DNA of 54,736 nt from Psychrobacillus insolitus (GCF_003254155.1 NZ_QKZI01000009.1:720-55455); one strand, 5' to 3'. Shown: positions 27,011-35,766, numbered from the stretch's first letter. Notes: a model not told the origin generated them from the letters alone. Numbers and translations are program-made.

Positions 27011-27134
27011 CTAACATAAAGGCTCAATTATGATAAAATGTTTGATATGAAACTTCTCGGTATTACACCTATTAGTTCCTTCTCATGGTGAGAAGAAATA
27101 CGTGAAATGAATTTCTTCTATTATTTTGTTATAA

Positions 27135-27740
27135 CTATAATGATTCTTCATACTCCCTGACTAACTTATAAAAAGTCGTCTTTTTCACACCAATTTCTTG
27201 CATTGCTTTCACTGCCGTAATCTCTCCCGATTTCCAGCTAGCATACGCTTCTTTAAACTCCTCAGTGACCGTAACCTTTGGACGTCCAAAAACTGTGCCA
27301 TTTTGCAAAGCCACATCAATTCCTTCACGCTGCCGTTTTCGTATTCGATCGCGTTCTTCTTCAGCCATCCATGAAAGAATTTGTAAGACAAGATCCGCAA
27401 TGAATGTCCCTAAGCTGTCCTTATATTGGGTCGTATCGAGTAATGGCATATCCATCACAACAATATCTGCCTGAATGTTTTTAGTAATATCATTCCATTC
27501 GTTCAAAATTTCTTCTTTGTTCCTACCAAACCGATCAAGTGAGTGAATATAAAGTACATCATTTTTTCGAATGATTCGTTTTAGCAATTGATATTGTGCT
27601 CTTTCGAAATCTTTCCCACTTTGTTTATCCATGAAGATGTCTCGTTCACTTAGACCCAATTTTTTCATGGCCTCTAACTGTCGTCCTTCATTTTGATCTT
27701 TGCTGCTGACTCGTATGTAACCAAATTTTTTATTATCCAT
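27135..27740 (-). CDS. Serine recombinase (resolvase/invertase), complete copy B
   Basis: The 201-residue small serine recombinase has the catalytic serine in GYIRVSSKDQNEGRQL (residues 7-22), the arginine-rich active site (YIHSLDRFGRN), a helix E region and a C-terminal helix-turn-helix (SGEITAVKAMQEIGVKKTTF). The length matches Tn3-type resolvases. The start is ATG 27740 with GAGGAG 9 nt upstream. It has no transposase partner here. At least five truncated copies of the same gene are scattered through the window (1-297, 20010, 35315, 48130, 53895), so this is the surviving parent. Confidence 0.92.
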   Translation of the reverse strand: MDNKKFGYIRVSSKDQNEGRQLEAMKKLGLSERDIFMDKQSGKDFERAQYQLLKRIIRKNDVLYIHSLDRFGRNKEEILNEWNDITKNIQADIVVMDMPLLDTTQYKDSLGTFIADLVLQILSWMAEEERDRIRKRQREGIDVALQNGTVFGRPKVTVTEEFKEAYASWKSGEITAVKAMQEIGVKKTTFYKLVREYEESL

Positions 27741-27988
27741 TTTATTACTCCTCATTTGGATTTCTTTCTATTATTCTACCAAAAGAGTTCGCAAAAGTAT
27801 GTAAGAAAACGTGAACGTTCATAAAGTTAATTTATAGTTTAACGGACTATAGAAACGATTAAATATGAGTAATTTAAAGCAGTTCGTAAAAGTGTAATTT
27901 TACGAACGGTTAACTTGATAAAGTATTTGAGATTCTGAAAATAGCAGTCCAATAGGCTATTTTTTAATTGAAAAACTTCATGCGGAAA

Positions 27989-28017
27989 TTGACAAGTATA
28001 TCGGGTGCTGATATACT
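27989..28017 (+). promoter_or_regulatory. Sigma-A promoter of padR-DUF2812
   Basis: TTGACA (27989-27994), a 17-bp spacer and TATACT (28012-28017). Operator 1 covers the spacer and part of the -10. No gene is seen between 27.74 and 27.98 kb. Confidence 0.75.
27997..28015 (+). promoter_or_regulatory. PadR-type operator 1
   Basis: TATATC-GGGTGCT-GATATA, a 6-7-6 dyad lying over the promoter. Confidence 0.75.
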
Positions 28018-28027
28018 ATAAACATCT

Positions 28028-28046
28028 TATATCGGGTTGCGATATA
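28028..28046 (+). promoter_or_regulatory. PadR-type operator 2
   Basis: TATATC-GGGTTGC-GATATA, the same dyad with its centre 31 bp (about three helical turns) from operator 1, so both lie on the same DNA face. Confidence 0.75.
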
Positions 28047-28082
28047 ACGTGGACTGATATGTTTAGGAAGGAGAGATGAACG

Positions 28083-28406
28083 TTGGCAGAGAGCAATGAA
28101 CACCAACCTTTAACTGAAGCCGTTTATTATATCTTGCTGGCTCTTCATACACCGATGCATGGATATGGGGTTATGCAGTTTACCAAGGAAATCAGCAATG
28201 GACGGTTGAGTTTAGGACCGGGAACTTTATATGGAGCGATCAAGACGATGTTGGAAAGAGGATGGATTCAAGCCCTTGAAACAGAAGCTGACAGCCGGAA
28301 AAAGGAATATGAAATAACACTTGCCGGAAGGAAAGTTGTGCAGAACGAAATTGATCGGTTGCAGGAATTGGTAAAAAATGGTAATTCCATAACAAGGGGT
28401 GAGTAG
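28083..28406 (+). CDS. PadR-family transcriptional regulator
   Basis: The 107-residue winged-helix repressor begins with PLTEAVYYILLALHTPMHGY, the PadR signature, followed by FTKEISNGRLSLGPGTLYGAIKTM for the recognition helix and wing. It starts at TTG 28083 with AGGAAGGAGAG upstream. It is co-transcribed with the DUF2812 gene, which overlaps its stop. It probably autoregulates through the two identical dyads upstream. Confidence 0.92.
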   Translation: MAESNEHQPLTEAVYYILLALHTPMHGYGVMQFTKEISNGRLSLGPGTLYGAIKTMLERGWIQALETEADSRKKEYEITLAGRKVVQNEIDRLQELVKNGNSITRGE

Positions 28407-28407
28407 G

Positions 28408-28932
28408 GTGGCGATCAAAAAATGGAGACTTTTCATCAATTTTGAAAAAGAAGAGCAATGGCTGAATAAAATGGCTGCCAAGGGTTTGAATGTTATCAGC
28501 TTTAAATTTGGTCGCTATACGTTTGAGGAAGGACCTCCCGGCGAATATATCTACCGCCTCGAATTATTGAAGGGAGAGCCGAAAAGCGAACAAGTCCGGG
28601 ATTACTTGCTCACTATGGGAGACTACGGAATTGAGTGTGTGGATACCTACAATAACTGGGCATTTTTCCGAAAAAAAGCAACAGATGGACCATTTGAAAT
28701 TTATTCAGATTTCGAATCTAAAGTTGATCACTACAAGAGAGTTGCTTATTTGCTCGGTACGGTTGGAGGAGCGAATCTTTTCATCGCATTGTTTAATGCT
28801 ACTCTATCGCAATTTAATATGTATTTATCCTTCGTAGGTTTTTTCATCTTTATTCTCTTCACACCAATATTTATTTCGTATCTACGAAAAATTAAAGAGT
28901 TAAAGAAAGAACAGGCGCTTTATGATAAATAG
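28408..28932 (+). CDS. DUF2812 membrane protein
   Basis: The 174-residue protein has an N-terminal DUF2812 domain (KKWRLFINFEKEEQWLNKMA) and two C-terminal membrane helices (about 115-135 and 140-160). DUF2812 proteins are typically paired with PadR regulators in Firmicutes and often relate to envelope or drug stress, but the function is unknown. GTG 28408 has AAGGGG 10 nt upstream; a GTG three codons earlier overlaps the padR stop and is also possible. Confidence 0.85.
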   Translation: MAIKKWRLFINFEKEEQWLNKMAAKGLNVISFKFGRYTFEEGPPGEYIYRLELLKGEPKSEQVRDYLLTMGDYGIECVDTYNNWAFFRKKATDGPFEIYSDFESKVDHYKRVAYLLGTVGGANLFIALFNATLSQFNMYLSFVGFFIFILFTPIFISYLRKIKELKKEQALYDK

Positions 28933-29036
28933 ATTATGTGTTTAGAACCGTATTTTTGTCATTGGTTATTGTATTTTCACAATTAAAAGATTATCCGATT
29001 TACATATCAGACGTTATCAGAAGCTGTTTAAATACA

Positions 29037-29085
29037 AAGGGAGAGAAGATGCGCTTTGATTAGCATCCACTCTCCCTTTTTTTTT
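29037..29085 (+). terminator. Terminator of the padR operon
   Basis: AAGGGAGAG-AAGATGC and GCATC-CA-CTCTCCCTT pair around a short loop, followed by nine T residues. Confidence 0.85.
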
Positions 29086-29296
29086 ATAAAAGTTTACTTT
29101 TACGAATTGGTTTAATGAATAAACTTAAAGCTTCTTCAATTAAAATGTAAATGTGTTTGTCCTGAATAACAGATTGCAGCTTAAATACTTGATGAATATC
29201 AGTTCGCAAGTCAAATAAAACAATCTTTCTTTCTACCTTTAAAGAAACGTTGTTTCCTTCTTTTATTCCTTTCTTGGTGTGTATTGCAAAATACAA
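29084..29296 (-). CDS. Possible ribbon-helix-helix protein, 5' end unclear
   Basis: The C-terminal ~50 residues (KIVLFDLRTDIHQVFKLQSV then KHIYILIEEALSLFI) fit the beta-strand plus two-helix pattern of Arc/CopG-type ribbon-helix-helix DNA-binding proteins. No ATG with a Shine-Dalgarno is found; the frame begins at a TTG without one. The stop lies in the padR terminator. It may be a gene that has lost its start. Confidence 0.35.
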   Translation of the reverse strand: MYFAIHTKKGIKEGNNVSLKVERKIVLFDLRTDIHQVFKLQSVIQDKHIYILIEEALSLFIKPIRKSKLL

Positions 29297-29389
29297 CAGG
29301 TTTATTTACTATAAAAATGAATGTGTTTAAATAGACTTTAAAGAAACAAAAAAATGGATAACTTTACATTGAATACTGTAAAGTTGGAT

Positions 29390-29444
29390 GTGAAAAATAG
29401 CACTTAAAATCAGTGCAAATTATCGCCTAAAGTGACACCAACCG
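29390..29444. repeat. Insertion-sequence end, copy 2
   Basis: Nearly identical to 20118-20166 (AAAAATAGCACTTAAAAT, then CTAAAGTGACACC). No transposase frame remains beside it. Confidence 0.45.
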
Positions 29445-29465
29445 CTTGTCCAAAAGAAATAATTT

Positions 29466-29504
29466 CAATCAATCTCTTGATCCTCCCTACATCGTAAATG
29501 TAGG
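29466..29504. terminator. Strong 17-bp hairpin
   Basis: CTTGATCCTCCCTACAT and its complement pair around CGTAA. No clear T-tract follows, so it may be a transcript end or a mobile-element terminus. The area from 29.3 to 29.68 kb has no gene. Confidence 0.5.
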
Positions 29505-29687
29505 GAGGATCAAGCTTTACTAGGAAGAAAATTAGAATGTCCTTGTCTTTATCTTTATTAATACAATTTCATCAAGGAAAGTTTGTTTTGCGTCCAAGCA
29601 TAAATGAAATATTTATTATAAGTAATTACTGGTAAAATGATAGAGATTAGATTAGATTATTTTGTTGTAAACAAGGTATAGTTTGTA

Positions 29688-29880
29688 GTGACTAACAAAA
29701 ACGATTCGGGTTCATTTGAAATTATTATGAGTAATGTATTAAAGCTTCCAGGAATAAAAGTAGATAGAAAAGAGTTCTTGGCAAAGAGTTTTTCAAATTA
29801 TGTTTCTTCCGATATATTAAGTAAGGTTTTAGATAAAGGACCTGTGGAAGCTAATGTTGATATAGCAAAAAGCGGTAGAG
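29688..29880 (+). pseudogene. EcsC-like protein, N-terminal fragment
   Basis: The first ~64 residues (SFEIIMSNVLKLPGIKVDRK, EFLAKSFSNYV, VLDKGPVEANVDIAKS) resemble the start of EcsC-family proteins, which are normally over 200 residues. The similarity ends at about 29875-29885, where another gene's reading frame takes over. It is therefore a deletion chimera. Confidence 0.5.
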
Positions 29881-29884
29881 GGGT

Positions 29885-30150
29885 ATGTATCTTTAGCTAC
29901 TGCAACGGAAACAGACCTTTTAAATGAATTCTTCCCCGCTAATTTGGAAATTGATACAAACTTAAAATTCGAGGTTTTCAACGTACAACACTTAGGTAAC
30001 GAAGAAGATAGAACAGAAGACTTACTAGAGCGTATTAAAGAAGACCCTATGGTACTAATGCAAAAAGGGTTATTAGGTTACGTTGATGAGCACGAATTTT
30101 TGGCAACAATTCGTCCGAACGAAGAAGCCCTAATTTTGGGTGAAAATTAG
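29885..30150 (+). pseudogene. C-terminal fragment of an unidentified protein
   Basis: The frame begins inside the EcsC remnant (VEGYVSLATATETDLLNEFF) and runs to TAG with LEIDTNLKFEVFNVQHLGNE and a C-terminal EFLATIRPNEEALILGEN. It has no start of its own before an internal TTG. It reads like an intact protein tail without its N-terminal part. No family recognised. Confidence 0.4.
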
Positions 30151-30184
30151 TATACCACCAATCGACTTTAAGGAGGTGATAAAC

Positions 30185-30496
30185 ATGTCTGAACGAAGAC
30201 ACCGTAGACGTAACACCCCTGCATTTACAGTTCTGTCTTATTTTACATTCGCAGCAGGGGTAATCCTCTTTTCAATCGGGTTATATAACGCTGATAATTT
30301 AGAACTCAACGAAAAAGGTTACTACATTGCAGTAATGATGTTAGTAGCAGTTGGAGCAATATTAACACAAAAAGTAATCCGAGATAATTCAGAGGATAAC
30401 GACATTATTGAGGAACAAGAGCGTGAATTCAACATGAAGGTAAAGGAAAGCGAAATGAGAAATAAACCAAATCGTCAAGATAAAGAAGTCATTTAA
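30185..30496 (+). CDS. YiaA/YiaB-type two-helix membrane protein
   Basis: The 103-residue protein contains the YiaAB two-helix domain: TVLSYFTFAAGVILFSIGLY as helix 1, NLELNEKGYYIAVMMLVAVG as helix 2, then QKVIRDN. A charged cytoplasmic tail of ~35 residues follows. The start is ATG 30185 behind AAGGAGGTGA. Function of the family is unknown. Confidence 0.8.
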   Translation: MSERRHRRRNTPAFTVLSYFTFAAGVILFSIGLYNADNLELNEKGYYIAVMMLVAVGAILTQKVIRDNSEDNDIIEEQEREFNMKVKESEMRNKPNRQDKEVI

Positions 30497-31103
30497 ACTT
30501 AGGGTGTCCAAGTGGCACTCTTATTTTATGCTTAGGTTATAAGGTGTAGTTAATACAAAAGAGTTTAATTTACTTGTTTTGTATTTAAACAACTCAATAA
30601 TGTTAATTTTTCTAGTATTGAGTTTATTATTGATAAGAGGGATTCAACCGTTCGGGTACTATTTTTCTTCATCATGATTTTATCGGTGTTTAATGCGGGA
30701 TTATTGACGGAAAAATATATTCAAACAAGAAAGAAGAAATAACTCTTATTCAAGTAACGGGTGCTTTACTTCAAGAAGTAGTGAAGCCTATTTCTTATTG
30801 AACTAACGTCGCAGTTTAGTGCAACATAATAAAGAATTATTCTTTAAAGGTTATGAGGAGTGAAATGATGAAAGTCAATGACTACAATATGGTTTAGAAG
30901 CATTGTGAGCAATGCTGTACAATCCCAGTTATTTCATAAAACTTTGCATATTACTTTTTCGTTGTAAATCCACAAAAGTTTGGCGAGAATCCAAAAAGAT
31001 GGCGTAATTTTGTATTGATTAACTTGTGGCCGCACACTCGTGACTTTAGTCTTGGGAGGTTCAATAAACCCAGTTAAAAATGCTGATTTTAATAGAAAAT
31101 CAT
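30497..31103. other. Intergenic debris
   Basis: Frame-shifted pieces of a small hydrophobic protein (LIFLVLSLLLIRGIQPF and FFFIMILSVFNAGLLTEKY) occupy 30600-30740. The hairpin repeat follows at 30759-30818, then non-coding sequence with short broken frames. Confidence 0.4.
30759..30818. repeat. Interspersed hairpin repeat, copy 3
   Basis: AACGGGTGCTTTACTTCAA, an inner stem around AGTAGTGAAGCC, then TTGAACTAAC and GCAGTTTAGTGCAACA. This copy is uninterrupted at the position where the 6019 copy is followed by the group II intron, and so shows the likely empty site. Confidence 0.6.
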
Positions 31104-31147
31104 AGCCCCAACTTTGAACAAAGATTGGTCAAAAAGGGGCTGTTTTT
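31104..31147. terminator. Hairpin between broken genes and the GGDEF gene
   Basis: AGCCCC and GGGGCT pair around a ~26-nt inner region that can also fold, followed by GTTTTT. It acts on the plus strand. Confidence 0.5.
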
Positions 31148-31217
31148 CATAATTGTATGGAGCTTTTTGTAATAAAGTTTGATTATTTCAGAAAGCGAAT
31201 TTTACACTAACGAATCG

Positions 31218-33614
31218 TTAGTCACCCGCGGTAAGCCATTTTTCTTTAAAATCGATTGCAGGGAGTGGGCGGCTGAAGTAATAGCCTTGAGCGTAATCAC
31301 AGCCAATCCCATCTAAGAAATGATATTCTTCTTGGCCTTCTACACCTTCAGCGATGACTTTCAAATCAAGTTCTTTTGCAATTGCTATTATAGTTTTTAC
31401 TATAGCTTTGTTCCCATCGTCTCGATTCATTCCAATAACAAATGATTTATCTATTTTCAATGAATCAAGTGGATATTTATTCAGATAGCTGAGCGATGAG
31501 TACCCTGTTCCAAAGTCATCCATTGATAGACTTATACCAAGTTCTTTTAATGCATCTAACTTTTCAATCATCGCTTCTCCATACATCGCAATACTCTCAG
31601 TAATCTCTAGCACAATATAGGTCACATCAAGTGCAGTGTTTTCAATAGCGTTTTTCACCTTCTCAAAAAAAGTTGGATCGAGTAACTGCCTCACAGATAC
31701 ATTAATGTTTACTTTTAATGACTTATATCCTTCTTTTTTCCAACGAGTATTTTGTTCAAGTGCTGTATTTAGTACCCAGTGACCTATTGGAATAATCATT
31801 CCTGTCTCTTCCGCAATTGAAATAAATTCATCCGGTGTAACTTGTCCAAGTGTTTCGTTATTCCAGCGTATAAGAGATTCCATCCCTACGATTTCATTTG
31901 TTTTCAGATCCATAATAGGCTGATAATAAAGTTCAAACTCTTCATTATCTAGTGCTGTTCGTAATTGTTTTTCAATCATCATTTTCCTGTAAAATTCTTG
32001 ATGCATTTCTGATGTAAACAATTGAAAGTTATTTTTTCCTCTTTCTTTCACATAGTACATTGCGGTATCTGCATTTTTTATTAATGTATTAACGTCATCC
32101 CCATCATTTGGAAAGATGCTAATTCCAATACTTGGTGTAATGAAGTAATCACTACCATCGACTAAAAAGCTGTTTCTAAAATTTCCTAATAAATCTTTAG
32201 CAAAAGCTTCGCTATTTTTCGCGTTATAATGTGGAAGTAAAATGGTGAATTCATCTCCACCGAGACGATAAACCTCTGCACAATTATGTCTTTCCTTTAG
32301 TAAGTTTTCAATACGTCTTGATACTTCTATTAATAAGAGATCACCGACATCATGTCCGAGTGTATCATTGATGTATTTAAATCGGTCTAAATCGATAAAC
32401 ATAATTGCATTCTGACTTGCCTCGGCTTTAGCTTTTTCTAGAAGGTTAGTTAAGTCCTCATTGAACATTCTTCGATTCGGTAACCCTGTTAAGGCATCAT
32501 GATTGGCTTGGAACTTGATTTCATCTTCATATTGCTTTCGTTCCGTAATGTCTGTTGATACAGCAAGTAGCCCTGAGCGATCATTTATATTGATAGGTAC
32601 TTTGACAGTCTGTAACCAAATTACTTCTCCCGATGCGGATGTAATGGATTCCTCTCTAATGAAGAGTTTTTCTGGTAACTTTAATAAATCATTCTCTTGA
32701 TTGGTGGTCTTTTTCTCTACAAACTTGTCTTTTTGTATGTCATAGTCAGTTTTCTCAACCATATCTTGAATGTCCCATCCCATTAACTGAGCATATGACT
32801 GATTCATAAGTGTATAACGGCCATTTTCATCTTGAGCATATATGTAGTTTGGGTTTAAATCAATGACTTGGAATAGAAATTTCTTTTGCTCAGATAGCTT
32901 CTTATTCATGTTATTTACTATATCAAGATGCATTCGGCTCGAAAGGATTAATATGGAAAGAGCATAGACTAGCAATGCAATCGAACTTGGGTACAATCTT
33001 GTCCATGGAACCATATTTAAGGTGCCTATTGCAAATCCAATTGACGAAAAGACACTAAAATAAACTAAAAATGATCGTATACTCTTATTTTGTACATTTA
33101 GACTAATCAACAAACAGATAGTCATGCTAACTATAAAAAGAATAACATTGGAATTAAAAATCCACGATAGCTCTCCATAAACAGGAAAGTAAAATATATT
33201 AGAACCAATTTGCATTAGTTCTAATCCACTGACCCCTTTATGACTCCATCCGCTTATGTAAACAAGAAAGGCCAACCCATAGGATAATAGGACAGTAGTT
33301 CGATTTACAAAAAACCGCCACTTCATTTTTAAATCATTTGGCAATATTTCTTGAACAATTGTATACCCTATATAGAAAATCGTTGGCGTTATCATAATAG
33401 AGCCAAATCGAAAGAGTTTGAAAAAGAACTTGATGGTCTCTTCTTTAAATAGATTATAAGAATACAAAAATGCAACATCTAATTGCCAGAATGATATCAT
33501 TAGAAGAAATAGAAAAATAATTTTTGATAGTTTATTTTTTTCAAATAAAACTAATAGCGTAATTCCAACACATATGGGAATAAAAGATAACAAAATTAGA
33601 AAAATAACAAACAT
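31218..33614 (-). CDS. Membrane PAS-GGDEF-EAL cyclic-di-GMP enzyme
   Basis: The 798-residue protein has an N-terminal membrane sensor with 7-8 helices (residues 1-228, 7TM histidine-kinase-N type), a PAS domain (~245-360), GGDEF (~365-530, intact RLGGDEF at 450-456) and EAL (~545-795). In the EAL domain the signature is ESL (579-581). The NINVSVRQL, LEITES, DDFGTGYSSL and AEGVE motifs are kept, so phosphodiesterase activity is plausible. The GGDEF inhibitory RxxD site is absent (RHNC instead). The start has AGGAGG upstream. It lies 12 nt after a ketoacyl-synthase-like gene on the same strand, so the two are probably co-transcribed. Confidence 0.9.
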   Translation of the reverse strand: MFVIFLILLSFIPICVGITLLVLFEKNKLSKIIFLFLLMISFWQLDVAFLYSYNLFKEETIKFFFKLFRFGSIMITPTIFYIGYTIVQEILPNDLKMKWRFFVNRTTVLLSYGLAFLVYISGWSHKGVSGLELMQIGSNIFYFPVYGELSWIFNSNVILFIVSMTICLLISLNVQNKSIRSFLVYFSVFSSIGFAIGTLNMVPWTRLYPSSIALLVYALSILILSSRMHLDIVNNMNKKLSEQKKFLFQVIDLNPNYIYAQDENGRYTLMNQSYAQLMGWDIQDMVEKTDYDIQKDKFVEKKTTNQENDLLKLPEKLFIREESITSASGEVIWLQTVKVPININDRSGLLAVSTDITERKQYEDEIKFQANHDALTGLPNRRMFNEDLTNLLEKAKAEASQNAIMFIDLDRFKYINDTLGHDVGDLLLIEVSRRIENLLKERHNCAEVYRLGGDEFTILLPHYNAKNSEAFAKDLLGNFRNSFLVDGSDYFITPSIGISIFPNDGDDVNTLIKNADTAMYYVKERGKNNFQLFTSEMHQEFYRKMMIEKQLRTALDNEEFELYYQPIMDLKTNEIVGMESLIRWNNETLGQVTPDEFISIAEETGMIIPIGHWVLNTALEQNTRWKKEGYKSLKVNINVSVRQLLDPTFFEKVKNAIENTALDVTYIVLEITESIAMYGEAMIEKLDALKELGISLSMDDFGTGYSSLSYLNKYPLDSLKIDKSFVIGMNRDDGNKAIVKTIIAIAKELDLKVIAEGVEGQEEYHFLDGIGCDYAQGYYFSRPLPAIDFKEKWLTAGD

Positions 33615-33626
33615 GTAATGTGCCTC

Positions 33627-34805
33627 CTATGTATGTGTCAGTAATAGACAAGCGTTATTCCCACTACTACCATGAGTAGTTATGCATACGGATTCTACAG
33701 CTTGATACCTTGTTTCATAAACAATCGGTACGTCTTCAAATCCATTCCCTTTTGTTTTAATCGTAGGAGGGATAAACCCGTATTCCATTGACAGCAGGGA
33801 TGAAATGATTTGCATTGCTCCCATTGCACCAAATGTATGTCCAATCATTCCTTTTATTGAAGTGATTGGAACGTCCAAACCAAAAGTTTCCATAAGGATA
33901 AATCGTTCTATCTGATCGTTTGTTTCTATACCAAGTGCCTGACTGTTCACATAGCTTGGTTTAGTATTTCCAACGGCTTCTTGAAACACTTCGAGCATAT
34001 GTCTACCAGTTATATCAGAACTTAATAGTTTTTGCCCTTCATTTCTTGAAATGACACGTTCAATTTTTCCGTATATCTTCTGAGCACGTGCCTGTGCTGA
34101 TTGTCTACGCTCTAAAACGATTAATCCAGCACCTTCGGATAAAACAAAGCCACGATGCTTTTTTGAAAATGGGACTCCAGCTTTATCGATAGAGATCTCA
34201 TTTGATAGAGATCTTACTTTTTTAAAGCCATTGATTGTCCATTGGCCTAAAGGGGAATCTGTTCCTCCCACTATGCAAGCATCTATACTACCATTCTCAA
34301 GTAGGAGTTTCCCAATCGATATTGCATCTAGACTTGCAGTACATCCAGTTGTTAATGTGAAGGCAGGCCCACTAGAACCAATCGCTTCAGCAACAGAACC
34401 TGAGACTGTGTGTGAATCAGCGAATGAAACCCCCTGAATTGGGGTTTTTTTAAAATCAAAAAAATCAGTAGAGTATTGTTCAATTTCAAGAATTGCGCCA
34501 GCGGCTGTTCCTATAATTACAGCAATACGGTGTGGCTTAAAATAATCTAAATTCGACATTATAGATGCATCCATTGCAGCAGCAATCGCCATTCTTACAA
34601 AACGCGGATATCGTTTATAATTTTTTCCATTTATCTCTAGGAAATTATCCTCTATCAAACCCGCAACGATATTAGTGTGAGGCTGATTATCATTTTTCAA
34701 AATGCTCTGTGTACAGATACCTTTATCTAATACATTTAAAAAACTAATTTTATCATAAACACCAGGAGCTTTAATGCCATACCCTGTAATTACGATATCG
34801 TCCAA
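33627..34805 (-). CDS. Beta-ketoacyl synthase-like protein, first active-site His missing
   Basis: The ~392-residue protein has a thiolase/KAS fold with the nucleophile in TLTTGCTASLDAIS (Cys ~155) and the second histidine in SIKGMIGHTFGAMGA. The usual first histidine motif (VxAHGTGTxxND) reads VNSQALGIETND, so that histidine is replaced by glutamine. Canonical condensing activity is therefore doubtful; it may be a decarboxylase-like or chain-length-factor-like relative. No acyl carrier protein is adjacent. I prefer TTG 34805 (LDDIVITGYG), with AGGTGA 5 nt upstream; ATG 34811 is the alternative. It is upstream of, and probably co-transcribed with, the GGDEF-EAL gene. Confidence 0.85.
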   Translation of the reverse strand: MDDIVITGYGIKAPGVYDKISFLNVLDKGICTQSILKNDNQPHTNIVAGLIEDNFLEINGKNYKRYPRFVRMAIAAAMDASIMSNLDYFKPHRIAVIIGTAAGAILEIEQYSTDFFDFKKTPIQGVSFADSHTVSGSVAEAIGSSGPAFTLTTGCTASLDAISIGKLLLENGSIDACIVGGTDSPLGQWTINGFKKVRSLSNEISIDKAGVPFSKKHRGFVLSEGAGLIVLERRQSAQARAQKIYGKIERVISRNEGQKLLSSDITGRHMLEVFQEAVGNTKPSYVNSQALGIETNDQIERFILMETFGLDVPITSIKGMIGHTFGAMGAMQIISSLLSMEYGFIPPTIKTKGNGFEDVPIVYETRYQAVESVCITTHGSSGNNACLLLTHT

Positions 34806-34897
34806 AAACATCACCTACAAAATTCGACTTTATTTTATTATATAGACATAATAAGGGGAAGTCTATGTTAATGAGCCTTAAGACCTGTTAAAGTAGT

Positions 34898-35086
34898 TCA
34901 TATATAGATGCCTAATGCATTATAAGATTCACAAGCAGGAATTACGTTATTTTTGCTATCAATTCCTTTCTTTGATAAAGGGAAAAAGAAATAGCCTTCA
35001 TTCTCAGAATAAGTGCAGAGACCATTAAAGCACTTGATACTTTCAAACCATAGTTCAATCGCCAAATCGCCAATTAAGTCCATCAC
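34898..35086 (-). CDS. Hypothetical 62-aa frame
   Basis: The frame begins MMDLIGDLAIELWFES and ends NVIPACESYNALGIYI. It has protein-like composition but no clear Shine-Dalgarno. It could be a small gene or the tail of a lost one. No family recognised. Confidence 0.3.
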   Translation of the reverse strand: MMDLIGDLAIELWFESIKCFNGLCTYSENEGYFFFPLSKKGIDSKNNVIPACESYNALGIYI

Positions 35087-35314
35087 TATTTTGTTGAAGA
35101 TATAAGCTTTCTTAACCTTGTTTTAGTGGTTCTAGTATACATCCGATTTGTTTATTATTTATTTTTCAATTGTATTTGTAAGTCATGAAAAATTTAATAA
35201 CAAAGAGATTAGATTAGATTGGATTTGAAGCATAAAACATTGCCCGTTTATCTTCCTTAGTTTATCATGTTCCTTCACGTATGAGCTGCACTCACGGCTG
35301 GAATCTCATCTAAT

Positions 35315-35349
35315 TTCCACGGTGTATACTCTTCTTTAAACTCCTCAGT
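35315..35349 (-). pseudogene. Resolvase fragment, copy F
   Basis: A ~35-bp stretch including CTTCTTTAAACTCCTCAGT matches the resolvase C-terminal coding region at 27235-27270. It directly abuts the LysR fragment, marking an old junction. Confidence 0.5.
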
Positions 35350-35556
35350 AGACTATCTAGTAATGGAGTGGGCTTAACGATTATTCCGGAATGTGTTATA
35401 GAACGAGATAAAATTCAAACAGAAGCAAATCTCTTTACACTAGGGAATCCTGTATTTAAAAATCAGATGGTTATTAGCTATTTGAAAAACACACTACTGT
35501 CACCAGCAGCAACTGCTTTTTTACGGATCACAAAGGAAAAACATTTGCGATTTTAA
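35350..35556 (+). pseudogene. LysR-family regulator, C-terminal fragment
   Basis: Sixty-eight in-frame codons read SSNGVGLTIIPECVIERDKI and on to LSPAATAFLRITKEK, the end of a LysR substrate-binding domain. The helix-turn-helix and most of the effector domain are missing. The break coincides with the resolvase fragment. Full-length relatives are ~300 residues. Confidence 0.75.
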
Positions 35557-35732
35557 CTGGTAAATGAGACATTTACTTTCAGTACGATGAAATCGAATGA
35601 TATATCAGGACTTGCGCCAGTAAAAGTGACTTCTTAAAAAGTTTCCATATCTCAGATGTTATAATGAACTTTCTTATAAAGTACGACAAACGCGGATTAC
35701 CTTTAAAATGTTGATCTAATAAGCTTTAAAGC

Positions 35733-35766
35733 ATAACACCTTCCTTAATTGGAGGGTGTTTTTTTG
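35733..35766 (+). terminator. Terminator
   Basis: AACACC-TTCC / GGA-GGGTGTT hairpin followed by seven T residues, between the LysR remnant and the IclR genes. It could serve both sides. The 35.56-35.73 kb stretch is empty. Confidence 0.6.
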
